Part shown: positions 22,060-32,364 of the stretch, piece after piece
Position numbering within the stretch: the stretch's first letter is position 1
Layout of the letters: every line of letters begins with the position of its first letter
Source of the DNA: Areca catechu
Taxonomy: Eukaryota > Streptophyta > Magnoliopsida > Arecales > Arecaceae
Assembly (NCBI GenBank): GCA_021397845.1
Contig: CM038049.1
Coordinates: forward strand, 102,516,877 to 102,580,876
DNA: 64,000 bases
Direction: 5' to 3'
Position numbers and translations under genes: made by a program
Notes under the pieces: model-generated
Database searches by the model: none
What the model saw: the letters and a program-made list of their open reading frames with translations, nothing else
Told to the model about the DNA's origin: nothing

Positions 22060-23560
22060 GGTGGGAGGAACTCGACCCTGTCGAGTAAGAGTTGAGTTGG
22101 CTTAGGTACTCTTCCAAAAGGTCGGGATCGAGGCACTGCAAGTCCTCCCAGGTAATCCATGAGTCATCGAACTCAGGTCAGCCTTGCCATCAGACTAAGA
22201 AACGTTGATAACCTTTGCCCCGGGTAGTGATAGCTTGGTCATCCAGGACACGCTCGATCCGCTCTGCTCTCTTAGGTAAAATTGGAGGTGGACACTCAGG
22301 TTCGGGTTCACTCTCAAAAGAAAGGTCAGGCTCGCTAGGTATGTTTGCTGGTTCTCTGTACTCGACTAAGTTTGAGATATTGAAAGTTGAGCTAATGCCA
22401 TAATCCGGGGGTAGCTCAAGAATGTAGGCATTAGGGCCAACTCTCTTTATCACTTGTAAGGGGCAAGCTCCACGAGCATGAAGTTTCTTAACGGTTCCGG
22501 GTGAAAACCGTTCAGGCCTAAGCCTAATCATTACAGAATCCCCAATTTCAAATTTTTTGGCTCGTTTCCAGGAATCAGCCATTTTTTTATATATATTATT
22601 ACTTAGATTAATTTTGTTGCTAATTTTATAATGTATGTCCCTAATATGCTGTGCAAAGGATTCGACGGACTCAGAGACACGAGCATGGATAGGTAAGGGA
22701 ATCAGATTAAGAGGTCGGTTAGGCTTGTAACCACTTACAATCTCGAAAGGACTTTTCCCGGTGGTCCTATTCACAGAACTGTTGTAGGCAAACTCGGCTC
22801 GAGGTAAGAGAAGATCCCAGTTTCTGGTATGTTCACCTATCAAACATCTCAAGAGGTTCCCTAGGCTACGGTTGACTACCTCAGTTTGGTCATCGGTCTG
22901 CGAGTGGTAGGCAGTTGAAAACTTTAGCTTGGTGCCTAGTAAGTGCCAAAGGGTTTTCCAGAAGTAACTAGTGAAACAGACATCCCTATCGGATACTATG
23001 GTTTTGGGAAGGACATGTAACTTAACCACATGCTTGAGAAAGAGCTTGGTAACTTTGGAAGCATCTAGGGTCTAGGAGCAGGGTATGAAATGGGCCATTT
23101 TGGAGAACCTATCTACCACTACACAGGCTGAATCATGCTTCCTTGCGGTCTTAGGCAATCCTACCACAAAGTCCATGCTAAGGTCTTCCCAAGGATGACT
23201 AGGCACAGGCAGAGGGGTATACAGGCCAGTATTCTGCTTTTGCTGTTTGCCAATAGCACAGGTTCGGCATCGAGAAACAATGTTGGCTACATCCTTCTTT
23301 AGGCTTGGCCAAAAGAACTAGTCTTCTATTGCTAAGATGGTCTTTTCTCTACCGAAGTGACCAGCTAGGCCTCCTACATGGGTTTCCCAAACTAAGAATT
23401 CTCGAAGAGAGGTCTTGGGAATGCATAATCTATTTGCTTTGAAAAGGTAACCATCTTAGAGGGTGTACTCACTATGGGTGCTAGATGGTTCTTATTTCTT
23501 AGATTGGAAGATTTCACCGAAGTCAGGATAGGTCTCGTATTGCTCTTTTAATCAATCAAA
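22060..23560 (-). pseudogene. Integrase with chromodomain, GyB
   Basis: Would insert the cDNA and, through its chromodomain, steer it to modified chromatin. On the minus strand: HHCC zinc region (THVGGLAGHFG ... CRTCAIGKQQ, with a stop in between) near 23240-23400; SMDFVVGLPK; then an open frame 23029-22190 with SDRDVCFTSYFW and DDQTEVVNRSL, the latter two carrying catalytic D and E; then MIRLRPERFSPGTVKKLHAR (GPY-like) and chromodomain ERIERVLDDQAITTRG, ending in a stop at QRFLV. Stops upstream of 23029 make it inactive. Confidence 0.85.
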
Positions 23561-25586
23561 TCATATAACCTCGGTCCTAACGGTATTCAGCAACAGGGCA
23601 CGATGGCTAAGGGCGTCAGCTACCTTGTTCTCAGTACCAGCACGATGTTTAAGCACAAAGGTATAGGCCTGGATGTATTCTACCCACTTAGCATGCCTCG
23701 GGTTTAATCTTTTCTGGGAGTTTAGGTACCGTAGGGCTTCATGGTCAGAGAAAAGGACAAATTCTTGGGGTAATAGGTAATGCCTCCAGTACCTAAGAGC
23801 TTGAACGACTGCATAGAACTCTTTATCATAAGTTAAGTACTTAACTTTGGTCTCATTGAGTTTCTCACTAAAGAAGGTCATGGGGTGATTTTCCTGACTA
23901 AGTACTCCTCCAATGCCAACTCCTGAAGCGTCACAAGCAACCTCCAAAACCTTAGAAAATTCGGGTAATCTTAGGATAGGTGCTTGTATCATTTTATCTT
24001 TGATTTCTTGGAAGGCTTTATCTGCAGCTTTGGTCCATTGGAAGCCTCCCTTCCTGATGTAGTCGGTGATGGGTGCTACGATAGAACTAGATCCCTGAAT
24101 AAATCTTCTATAAAAAGTGGCTAGGCCATGAAAACTATGCACATCATGGACACTAGTTGGGACCGGCCACTCAACTATGTCTTTAACTTTCTCGGGATCA
24201 GCAGAGACTCCTTTTGGGGTGACTACAAAACCTAGGAAGATAACCCTCGTTGTCATGAACTCGCATTTCTTTGGATTGGCATAAAGGCTATTCTCCCTAA
24301 GGATCTGGCAGACTAACCTAAGATGTTTAAGATGGTCCTCTTTAGTCCTGCTGTATATCAAAATGTTATTGAAATATACCATCAAAATTTTCTAGTAAAC
24401 TCTTTCAGGACTTGGGTCATGACCCTCATAAAGGTGCTAGGTGCATTAGACAGTCCAAAAAGCATCACTACCCATTCTAAAAGGCCATCCTTAGTCTTAA
24501 AAGCTATCTTCCATTTATCCCCAGGTCTAATCCTTATCTGGTGGTAGCCACTCTTAAGGTCTATCTTAGAAAAGATGGTGGCTCCAGCTATCATATCAAG
24601 CATATCATCCAAACGGGGATGGGAAACCTATATTTTATCGTGATTTTGTTTATGGCTCTTCTATCTACACACATGCTTCAGGTTCCATCTTTCATAGGGA
24701 TTAGCAAAGCAGGGACGGCACAGGGACTTAAACTCTCCCTAAGAAAACCCTTCCTAAGCAACTCTCCCACTTGTTTCTGTAATTCCTGGTGTTCGGTGGG
24801 GTTCATTCTATAATGAGGAAGGTTGGATAAGGTGGCTCCTGGGACCAAGTCTATGGCATATTGGATGTCCCTAAGAGGTGGTAGATGATCAAGTAAATCA
24901 TTGGGGAAAACATCCTTAAATTCTTCCAGAGCCTTAACTACTTCTCGGGGGTGCTTTATTTGGGTCGGCTCATGACTCTCTTTGGTGGCCAAAATCCAAA
25001 CAGGGGCTCCCTCAGCAATCTCTTTTTCCAATTCCTTGGTCTTGATTAGGTTAACTCTAGGCTTCTTTTCCATAAGGCTACTTGATCCTCTCTTAGCCTG
25101 GTCCTTAGGCTGAACTGGATTGATTATAAACTTCTTCCCATGGTGGTTGAAGGTACAGGTATTGGTCTGACCATAAAGGGTGGCATCATGATCGTACAGC
25201 CAAGGTCGACCTAAGATAATACTACTAATGCCCATGGGAAGGACATCATACCAAATCTTCTCTTCATAAGACTGTAACTTGATCAAGACTTGGCACCTAG
25301 ACTTTATGGGTATGGAAGTTGAATCTACCCAAGAGACCTTATATGGGTTGGGGTGAGGAACTGGGATCAATCCTAGGGCTTTGACAGTACTTGAAGAGAT
25401 GGCATTGACACAACTCCCACTATCAATTATGATTTTGCACACCCTATCCCCTAGTTTGACAAAGGTTTGTAGGATGTTTATCCTACACCAATCTTCTTGT
25501 ACTAGGTTTTGAGTAAGAATGCATCTGACTACTCCCAAAAGGTCTTCTGACTCATATTGTTCTTCCTCTCCCTCATACTCTTCCAA
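23561..25586 (-). pseudogene. Protease, reverse transcriptase and RNase H, GyB
   Basis: On the minus strand: protease with KIIIDSGSCVNAI (D-S-G intact) and SSIILGRPWL near 25200-25460; RT start LPHYRMNPTEHQEL about 24780; a break after PALLIPMKDGT (24678); FSKIDLKSGYHQIRIRPGD near 24540; the RT catalytic box reads YFNNILIYSR (about 24360), both catalytic Asp changed to Asn; RNase H with VACDASGVGIGG and FSDHEALRYL. Several breaks plus the dead active site exclude function. Confidence 0.9.
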
Positions 25587-26792
25587 TATTTGATTTCTAG
25601 GTCATAGACTTCTCCTTCTAGTTCAACAATGGGTTCCAGCTCATTCTCAGCTAGCTCTTCTATGACTAAGGCTGGGGAGGTGCACTGGCTAGCATAATGT
25701 CTTGGTTTATGACATCTAAAGCATTTGTTTTGGAGAGTGGGGCTCTTCTGGACTTCAATAGCTTTACCCTTTTCCTCTCTACTAAAATGGGGTCGGTTTA
25801 GGTCGGGTCGGCTCGGACTGGGTCGGTTGGGGTTGGGTCGACTCGGGTCAGGTCGATATGGACCAAGACGACTCGGGTAAGCCTGACTATACCCTTGTCT
25901 AGGTCTTGGGATTCGACTAGGGTTCAGGTTTACGATAGGTGGGAGCCCTCTAGAAATGCTCACAGTTCCTAGCAACTTGGTAAGCATACTCTAGATCGAT
26001 GACCTCTCTAAAGTAAAGCTCTCTCTAGATATCTGGGTGTAGGCCAGCCCTAAACCTAGATAGGGTCATAGAAGCGATTCATTGACTTTACATCGCATGA
26101 CATACTCATCGAACTTCATGATGTATTTAGCCACACTCTTGTTCCCTTGACTCAGATTCTGCCATTGGTCCAATAAATCTGGGTGTAAGAAAGTGATCGG
26201 TACTTCTCTCTAAGTCTGGCTTTCATGTCCCTCCAAGTTGCTATGGGTTCTTTTTTTCTCTGCTCTACCATCCTTTCAACACTATTCCAAAATAACCTAG
26301 CCTGGTGAACCAACCTATGTTTGGAAAACTTAAACTTCATCCTCTCCGTCATTGTGTGCCACTCGAAATACTGCTCCATATCCTCCTCCCAATGTACACC
26401 TTAGGATCTAGACTACCATCGAAGGTAGGGGCTTCTAGCTTGATGTTTTTAATGGCCCTTTCTTCCTGGTCTACGATCTTTGGATTGGGTCTCCTAGGTT
26501 CAAACTCTTGGGCTGGGTTAAAATGAGGAATTCTCCTGGGTTCAGCCTCTATGGATGGTTCATGGTGAGGATAATCCCTAGGGGCGAAAGGTGATCCAAA
26601 CTCAGGCTCGACAGATGGTCTAGGACTATTCTTCTCTAAGGCTCCAATTCTTTCATCAAACTAATCAAGCTTACTATTCATCTTAGCCAATTGTTCCATG
26701 ATGACCTTTAATTGATCTTCTCGAGTGTTTTTCATGAGTTCACCTGATTGGGATAGATGGGGGTGATAAGGGACTCCGAATATGGTCGACAT
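25529..26792 (-). pseudogene. gag, GyB
   Basis: ATG at 26792 (MSTIFGVPYHPHLSQ) parallels MSTRSGVSYHPPPSQ of GyA-4. Then a Gln/Met-rich helix, EPRR-type Pro repeats in low number, the capsid-like section (LEAPTFDGSLDPKVYI, MEQYFEWHTMTERMKFKF, FDEYVMRC), an Arg/Pro/Ser-rich hinge with short RPDPSRPNPNRP-like repeats near 25800-25870, and a canonical zinc knuckle CFRCHKPRHYASQC near 25690-25730. Multiple frameshifts and stops. Confidence 0.87.
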
Positions 26793-27823
26793 GCACACAC
26801 AATGGAAGATGCTATGGGTTTGCTAGACTTAAAAAGATCAAACCAAATGTTAGGTCAAGAAGACTAACTCGGTAGTAGTAACTTGGCACCTAGCCAGGTA
26901 AGTGTAAGGTTGGTGGAGGTTCCTCTTTGCTTGCCTTAGACACCAATTTGCAACTGGCCAAGTAAGCGAACCAACCCACCTTCCTTCGGGCTCTTGTCCC
27001 TAAACCACTTGCCTAGACACCAACTACTCAAGCACACACAAACCAGCTGTCTACTTGGCTTGACACTTGGTTCGACCCGACTTCGTGGATGTCCCTAGCT
27101 CACTAGAGCAACTAAGTGTCTATTCAATTTTAATTAGAGGTTGGGTTTGATATGCTGGATGGTGATTTTTGGGCTAGGGATAGGTAATGAAATCCTGACC
27201 CTATGTCAAATTGCTGCCCTTAAGATGATTTATGAGGATGATGGCATGCAAAATGATCTAATGAGATGTCTCTAAATTATATATTTTTTTTGTTGGATTT
27301 TTGATGGATGAAAGTAGAAATGAGATGAAAGAAATGACAAGAGATGAAGCTAAATGCAAATTAAACTATCTAAGAAATGAAAACATAAGAAAATGCACTT
27401 GCTAAAATTCTTAGGACAGAATTTCTTCTTAGGTAGTACTCTGGCTTGTAGAAATTCTACAAGCTGTAATAAAATCTGAGAAAATTAACAAAAATATTAT
27501 CAATTACGAGTGATCTAAAAAATAAAAATCAGAAAATTTGAAGATTCCTACAAATAGAAATACTAAAAACAACAGACCATATTCAGAAAGGAAAAAATGC
27601 AGAAATTAAAAGACAATGAGATCTAATGATGTAATTTTTTTTTTTTTTTTAAATCTATTCTTCTTGTATTCCCCTTCGAAGGTCAATCACAGTGGCACCC
27701 CTACACGCCTTAGGAGATCCATGTGGAATGGGAAGAGAGAGTCTTGAAACCTTTTCTCCTAAGACCAGATGGCCTGGTGAAGCACCTAATCCAGGTACTT
27801 AAGAAGTGCTAAGTCCTAACCAT
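26793..27823 (-). other. GyB leader with two-hairpin module at 26891-27024
   Basis: Non-coding. On the minus strand it has the same order as the GyA leaders: AT-rich stretch after the primer-binding site, the CCCTAGCCC...GGGACA block, then two hairpin units opening with TTGGTGTCTAGG (27012-27024 side) and closing with CCTGGCTA (26891-26898). A T run lies at 27634-27650. Confidence 0.72.
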
Positions 27824-27835
27824 GCTCTGATACCA
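27824..27835 (-). other. Primer-binding site, GyB
   Basis: Minus strand TGGTATCAGAGC, four bases from the LTR end at 27840. Confidence 0.9.
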
Positions 27836-27839
27836 GAAA

Positions 27840-29441
27840 TGATGTGGGACTAACTAGATACGAAGATGAAGAATGATGCAAGTGATTTTTTTTTTGGATG
27901 ATTTTTAGGGTTTTAATAATTTGTTTAGGATTCCCGAAAACAAGTAGGAGTAGATCTAGGGTTCTACACTAACAAGAACTTCAGGCAAGCAAGTAAGTCC
28001 CTAAGCAAGGATAAAAAGAGGACCCTGGGATTGAGAAACCCCGTAGGACTTAGCTCTCACATCAATACCTACTTAGGAGTCAGGGTTCCAAACCTCAAAG
28101 ATCCGAAGTGCCCGATGCCAAGTTCACTCGCTCTCACGGATATGGCCTGGATGATCGAGCAGTCAACCCCACGGATGCATCAGCTTTTTGTCCGAAAGGT
28201 CTCGATGGCAAGGGCAACCGACTCCATGTTCATGTCACCTGGAGGACCTGCGAGCATTCAAGAGGGGAGTTAGGATTCAACAAAGAAAGAAAGGGATGAA
28301 GGAAAGAGAGTTGATGTGGTGATGGTGGAGTTCTTCTTGTTAGGTGCCCGGTTGGATGATCCCAATGGACTCTGACTCGAAGTTGGAGGATGGAGTTGTG
28401 GAAGACATAGTAACACGAGGCCTCACACCTCTCAATACCCAAAGGCGAAGGTGCTCCCTCATGTAGATCGACGTTCCTAATGAACGAAGGTAACTAAAGA
28501 GAATTGGCTCTCAAAAACTTGTGTTTTTTCATTCATCATCAATAATAATACAAAGGAGGGGTAAGGTCCCTTTTTATAGGCACCTTAGGACCCATATTAA
28601 ATTTCAAATGAAAATACAAGTTTTCTTTTGATGGGGCGCCCAAAATTCAGATTTTCTTTCTCCTTGGTCGACCAAAAAAATTGGAGAGTGATTGGGCGTG
28701 GCTTGACTTGAGCCTTGGAAGAAGGATCTTGCTCCCTTGGACTTGGAAGGTTGGTCTCTCATTTTGGAAGAAGACTTGAAGTGGGGCTTGTAGCAAGGCT
28801 TGTGTCCTTCTCCTTTCCTTGGTTGTGCATCCACCTTTGGTACAAGACATGATGTGGGGAGTGGGAGATGGAGGCGCCCATGGATTCTTGCCCTTCCTTC
28901 CATAGTTGGCCACATACTTTTGGAAGAAAGCTTGAAGCAAGGAACTCATTTCTTACCTCCATTGACCTTCCCTTGGCCGGCCACCCATACTTGGAAAAGA
29001 GCATGATAGGGGGGAGGGAAAAAGGGAATGTAACAAGTGTTGTGTCCCCCCTTTGGGCATCCAAGAATCTGAATTGTGCCGCCCACTTGGCTAGTTGACA
29101 TGGTGCCACATAGGATGAAGAGATGGGCCCCTGAGCTGAGTTGGCTTCCTTCATGGCTTGGCTTAAAAAGTGACTAGACTTCAAGACCAATCTTGCTTGG
29201 ACCCATACTTCAAACAGACTCGGACTAGACTCATTACAAGATTGGACTAATTACAGGACTCGACTTTACCAACTTGGTCAAAATACAGGACTAGACACAG
29301 ACACTTGAGACTCAATTCAAAGCTAAAAAAAATTACATGGTTTAGGCTTGAAGCCTTATTGTGAGACCCGAAAAGTTGGAGCCCTAATTGGACATCCACA
29401 GAGGGTTGAGGAGCCTCTATCAGATTTTGGTGCTCACACCA
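27840..29441 (-). repeat. GyB 5' LTR
   Basis: 1602 bp, one base longer than its partner, with scattered point differences over the whole length. TATA-like TATAAAAA on the minus strand at 28571-28578. Clearly older than GyA-3. Confidence 0.92.
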
Positions 29442-29798
29442 CTACCTCTGTTATGCTTCTTCAATCCATGGTGAGGAAGGAAGAAGCCAGCGCACGAACG
29501 TGAAAGCTGCACATTCCTCAAAGCACATGGCTTTCAAAGCAGTCCAAAGATGGTGAAGCACGGATCCCAGAGCTACACGATTTTCAAAGTCACACATATT
29601 TTAGAGTAGCACATATTTCAGAGTGGCACAGTTCTCAAAGCAGAGCCCTTCTTTATTCCAAGTTTATTTGCATATATTTGGGTTTATTTGATTGTGTCTA
29701 TTTTATGGGTTTGTCTTTTGATATGCTTGGATTCGGTCCCATCAAAGCCCTCGCTGAGCCAGACTTGACGGAGTTGAGTTCTCCCCACTCCAGGGGAA
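29442..29798 (+). other. LTR-T internal region, 3' part
   Basis: No ORF. Imperfect direct repeats of the kind CACATNTTTCAAAGCA recur between 29510 and 29645. Ends in the polypurine tract AGGGGAA before the 3' LTR. Confidence 0.6.
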
Positions 29799-30487
29799 TG
29801 ATGGGGACTCGATAGTCTATTTGAGTCCATTAGAACTGAGTCACTTGTATTAAAGTGAGCCAATTGAGTCCTGTAATAAAGTGAGATAACTGAGTCCAGT
29901 TAAGTCAACTTAGTCAACTCCAGTCATTTTAGTCCAGTCGAGTCCAATCGAGTCCATGTAGTTTTCATTCAATTAATGTTCAAAAGGAGAGTCAGAAGAC
30001 CAGGACATTCACCAGGCCCCCTCAACTAGAGTTGGACTTCAGGCACCTGGGCCCTTTCATACGGCCAAGCCCATAAGGGAGCGCCCCTCCAACTCATGAA
30101 GATGGCACCCCAGTCCAAGACGCCCCAGCTCAGAGCCCTAGCCCAAGCCCAACACTTGAGGTTTCTTGGCCATCAAGTCAGGGTTTCTTGACTCCCAAGT
30201 CATGTAACCTGGGTGAATCTATAAATACCCCACCCCCTCTTGTATTTTTTTATGCTAGAATGAATTATGAATGAAATTTCTTGGATTCTTCCTCAATTAT
30301 GGTGTGATTTTCTATGTGATTAGGGTATTTGTGTGATCCCTAAGGGTATCTGTGTGATCCCTATTGTTCTTAAGGTTATCTGTGTGATCCCTTTACTGCC
30401 CCAGCCTCCTGTGCCTTGCCCTAGCCACCCTCTCTTTCTTCTTCCAGGCAAGCCCTAATCCCTGGTGACTTCTCAGCTCGCCAGCGA
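29799..30487 (+). repeat. LTR-T 3' LTR, 3'-truncated
   Basis: Begins TGATGGGGACTCG and aligns along its length with 18947-19636. The final part (CTAACCCCGATCTC...ATCA of the 5' LTR) is absent and Co1 sequence begins directly after GCCAGCGA. Confidence 0.87.
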
Positions 30488-30593
30488 GAAGCCATTCATG
30501 CTGATGCTGTTAAAACCTACATGTTATTATTGCTTTCGGGCAAGATAATGGAATTAAAAGATTGCTATTTCATTCCAGATGTTACTAGAAACA
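30488..30593 (+). pseudogene. Co1 fragment between protease and integrase
   Basis: Reads EAIHADAVKTYMLLLLSGKI then MELKDCYFIPDVTRN, matching ESIQAEAIGTYILRLPSGKI and LELRDCYYMPKAIRNI of Co2 (about 37690-37790). Interrupted at 30594 by the solo LTR. Confidence 0.82.
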
Positions 30594-32279
30594 TGATGCA
30601 AGACTATTCATGCATGCCAATTATTTTTTTGTTGTTAGGCATTAAGTTAGGAGTTTATATCACAAATTTCAAGCCAGGATATTAAGTAAAGAATTCTATA
30701 AAAAATTTGAAGCACAGGCATGCAAAAATAAGCCCTAAAAGTGAAGAAACAGGACCGCCAAGGCTAAAAAGCCCTGGTTAGGACTAGCTCTTATGCAATA
30801 CCACTACCATAGGAGTCTAGGGGGTGTACCTGGAAGAGATTTGAAGATCGATCCATGAAGAGTTCGCTCCTCGCTCTTGGATGCGGCCTGAAAAATAAAG
30901 CTATCGATCCCGCGGATTCGCGACTTTCAAACCAGTGGCCTAAAAGCTAATCAGATGGAATCCTTGGATTCATGAACTCTAAGGGACTTGCAAATCACCT
31001 AACATGGGTTAGAAAACAAGGAAAAAGAAGGCTAAATCACTGAAAGAAGAATGGAAGGAAGAAGTTTGAAGAGGGTGGGCAAGGGATGAAGAGGGCTAGA
31101 GGCTTGGAGGCTGAGCACAGGGATCACACAGAAACCCTAAGGGATCACACAGATACCCTTAATCTCACAAAAAATTCACACAAAATTCACACATAAAGTT
31201 GAGAAGAACTCAAGAAAATTTTCATGTTCATTAACATTAACATTAAAACATATAAGAGGGGGTGGGGTATTTATAGATATTTCCCATGTCTTCTCCTTAT
31301 TATGATAGATTTACAAAGTTGAGTGGGAGAGGGATTACAAAATTGCTTAGAACTAGGAGTATACAATTTGAGTAGAACTAGAACAAAATCTCCTTGTTTA
31401 ATTTGGACTTCTCCCTCTCTTGGGGGACTTGGTCAAATGTGCTTCACTTGGACTTGGACGCCAAAATGGAGTGGGCTTGGACTTGGGGCAGCAAGGGGTG
31501 GCCTCCACTTGGGCATGGGTGTGGCTTTCAAGGCTTGGGTGCATGGGCTTTGATGCTTGTCATTGGGCGGCCTCAAAGTGTAGCGCATGGGCTTGGTTCA
31601 TGTCCTCCTGGTGGGCTGGGAACTCTTGGGGACCCATTTGAAGCTGGATTGAAATATGCCTAGGGCGCCATGGGCTTTACTTGAATTGGACTTCTGGGCT
31701 GGGGTGCTTGGAATTAGAATATGCCCGGAATCTTCAAGTGGAGAGACTTCATGGGCTTCTACTTTGAGGTGGTTTCCTCCTCTTGTATATAACTAGACTT
31801 ATACTTACAGGACTTAATTGGACTAGACTAAGGTTGAGATAACTCAATTGGACTTCTAGTCTCAACTTAGTACATGACTCAACTTACTTAACTGGACTGG
31901 ATTAATTATAAAATGACACATGATTAAGATCTCAAAATTAATAAATGGCTCACAATGAGCTGACTCGATCAACTAAGCTTGAATGTAATCCAAAGCTTGA
32001 CTCATGAGCCCTAATGGCATGAGTCGACTCTAGATACAGGACTCAAGTGTAATGAGCTTAAGGCTAAAATACAGGACTCAATGGGCACAATCGGGCTTAA
32101 TTGATCAAAACCATAATTACAGGACTTCAAGTGACTCAACTGACTTAAGCCCTACTTACAAGACTCAAAAGTCTAACAGGACTTGATTATTGGACTTAGA
32201 GATAAAATTAGAATCATGGCTAAGGGACTCAAAACTCAGAGACCCATAGTGAACTAGGGTTGACCTAATGTCCCCATCA
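30594..32279 (-). mobile_element. Solo LTR, 1.69 kb, in Co1
   Basis: TGATGCAAGACT to GTCCCCATCA with AAACA at 30589-30593 and AAATA at 32280-32284, a 5-bp TSD with one transition. Deleting it plus one TSD makes Co1 co-linear with Co2 (RNIISVPLLL). No internal region, so it arose by LTR-LTR recombination. The minus strand is the sense strand: TATAAATA at 31268-31275 and the GTGTGATCCC phrases link it to the LTR-T type. Confidence 0.85.
31268..31275 (-). promoter_or_regulatory. TATA box in solo LTR
   Basis: Minus strand TATAAATA followed by CCCCACCCCC, as in LTR-T. Confidence 0.6.
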
Positions 32280-32364
32280 AAATATTATTTCTGTACCTCT
32301 ATTATTAAGACGAGGTTATGAAGTAAAAGTTGAGAAAAATGGTTGTTCCATTTTTTGTTCTAAT
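32280..32364 (+). pseudogene. Co1 fragment after solo LTR
   Basis: Continues the Co1 reading (SVPLLLRRGYEVKVEKNGCS) and is cut at 32364 by the LTR start of Co2. Confidence 0.75.

Larger units (their letters stand above)
20449..29441 (-). mobile_element. GyB: full-length Ty3/gypsy chromovirus, decayed
   Basis: 8993 bp; LTRs 20449-22049 (1601 bp) and 27840-29441 (1602 bp). Flanks CTGCC (20444-20448) and CTACC (29442-29446) are a TSD with one transition. Primer-binding site 27824-27835. The internal region codes, in order on the minus strand, for gag, protease, RT, RNase H, integrase and chromodomain, all with stops or frameshifts. Inserted in LTR-T. Confidence 0.94.
18947..30487 (+). mobile_element. 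LTR-T: short non-coding LTR element, split by GyB
   Basis: LTRs at 18947-19663 (717 bp) and 29799-30487 (truncated), primer-binding site 19667-19678, polypurine AGGGGAA at 29792-29798. Without GyB the internal region is only about 1.13 kb and has no gag or pol similarity that I can see, so it is a non-autonomous element of the TRIM/LARD kind. The last 27 bp or so of the 3' LTR and about 90 bp of adjoining Co1 are missing, so no TSD can be checked. Confidence 0.8.
10255..32364 (+). mobile_element. Co1: Ty1/copia element in pieces, host of five insertions
   Basis: Pieces: LTR tail 10255-10559, leader 10573-11753, gag 11754-12361 and 18635-18850, protease region to 18946, pre-integrase fragment 30488-30593, and 32285-32364. 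All align in order with Co2. Between the second-last junctions about 90 bp are lost at 18946/30488. The sequence upstream of 10255 and after 32364 is interrupted by GyA-1 and Co2 respectively, and I cannot find the rest of Co1 in the window. Confidence 0.85.

Noticed and set aside
31323..31663. Overlapping Trp/Gly-rich ORFs in the solo LTR
   Set aside because: Antisense to the inferred LTR transcription; no motif.
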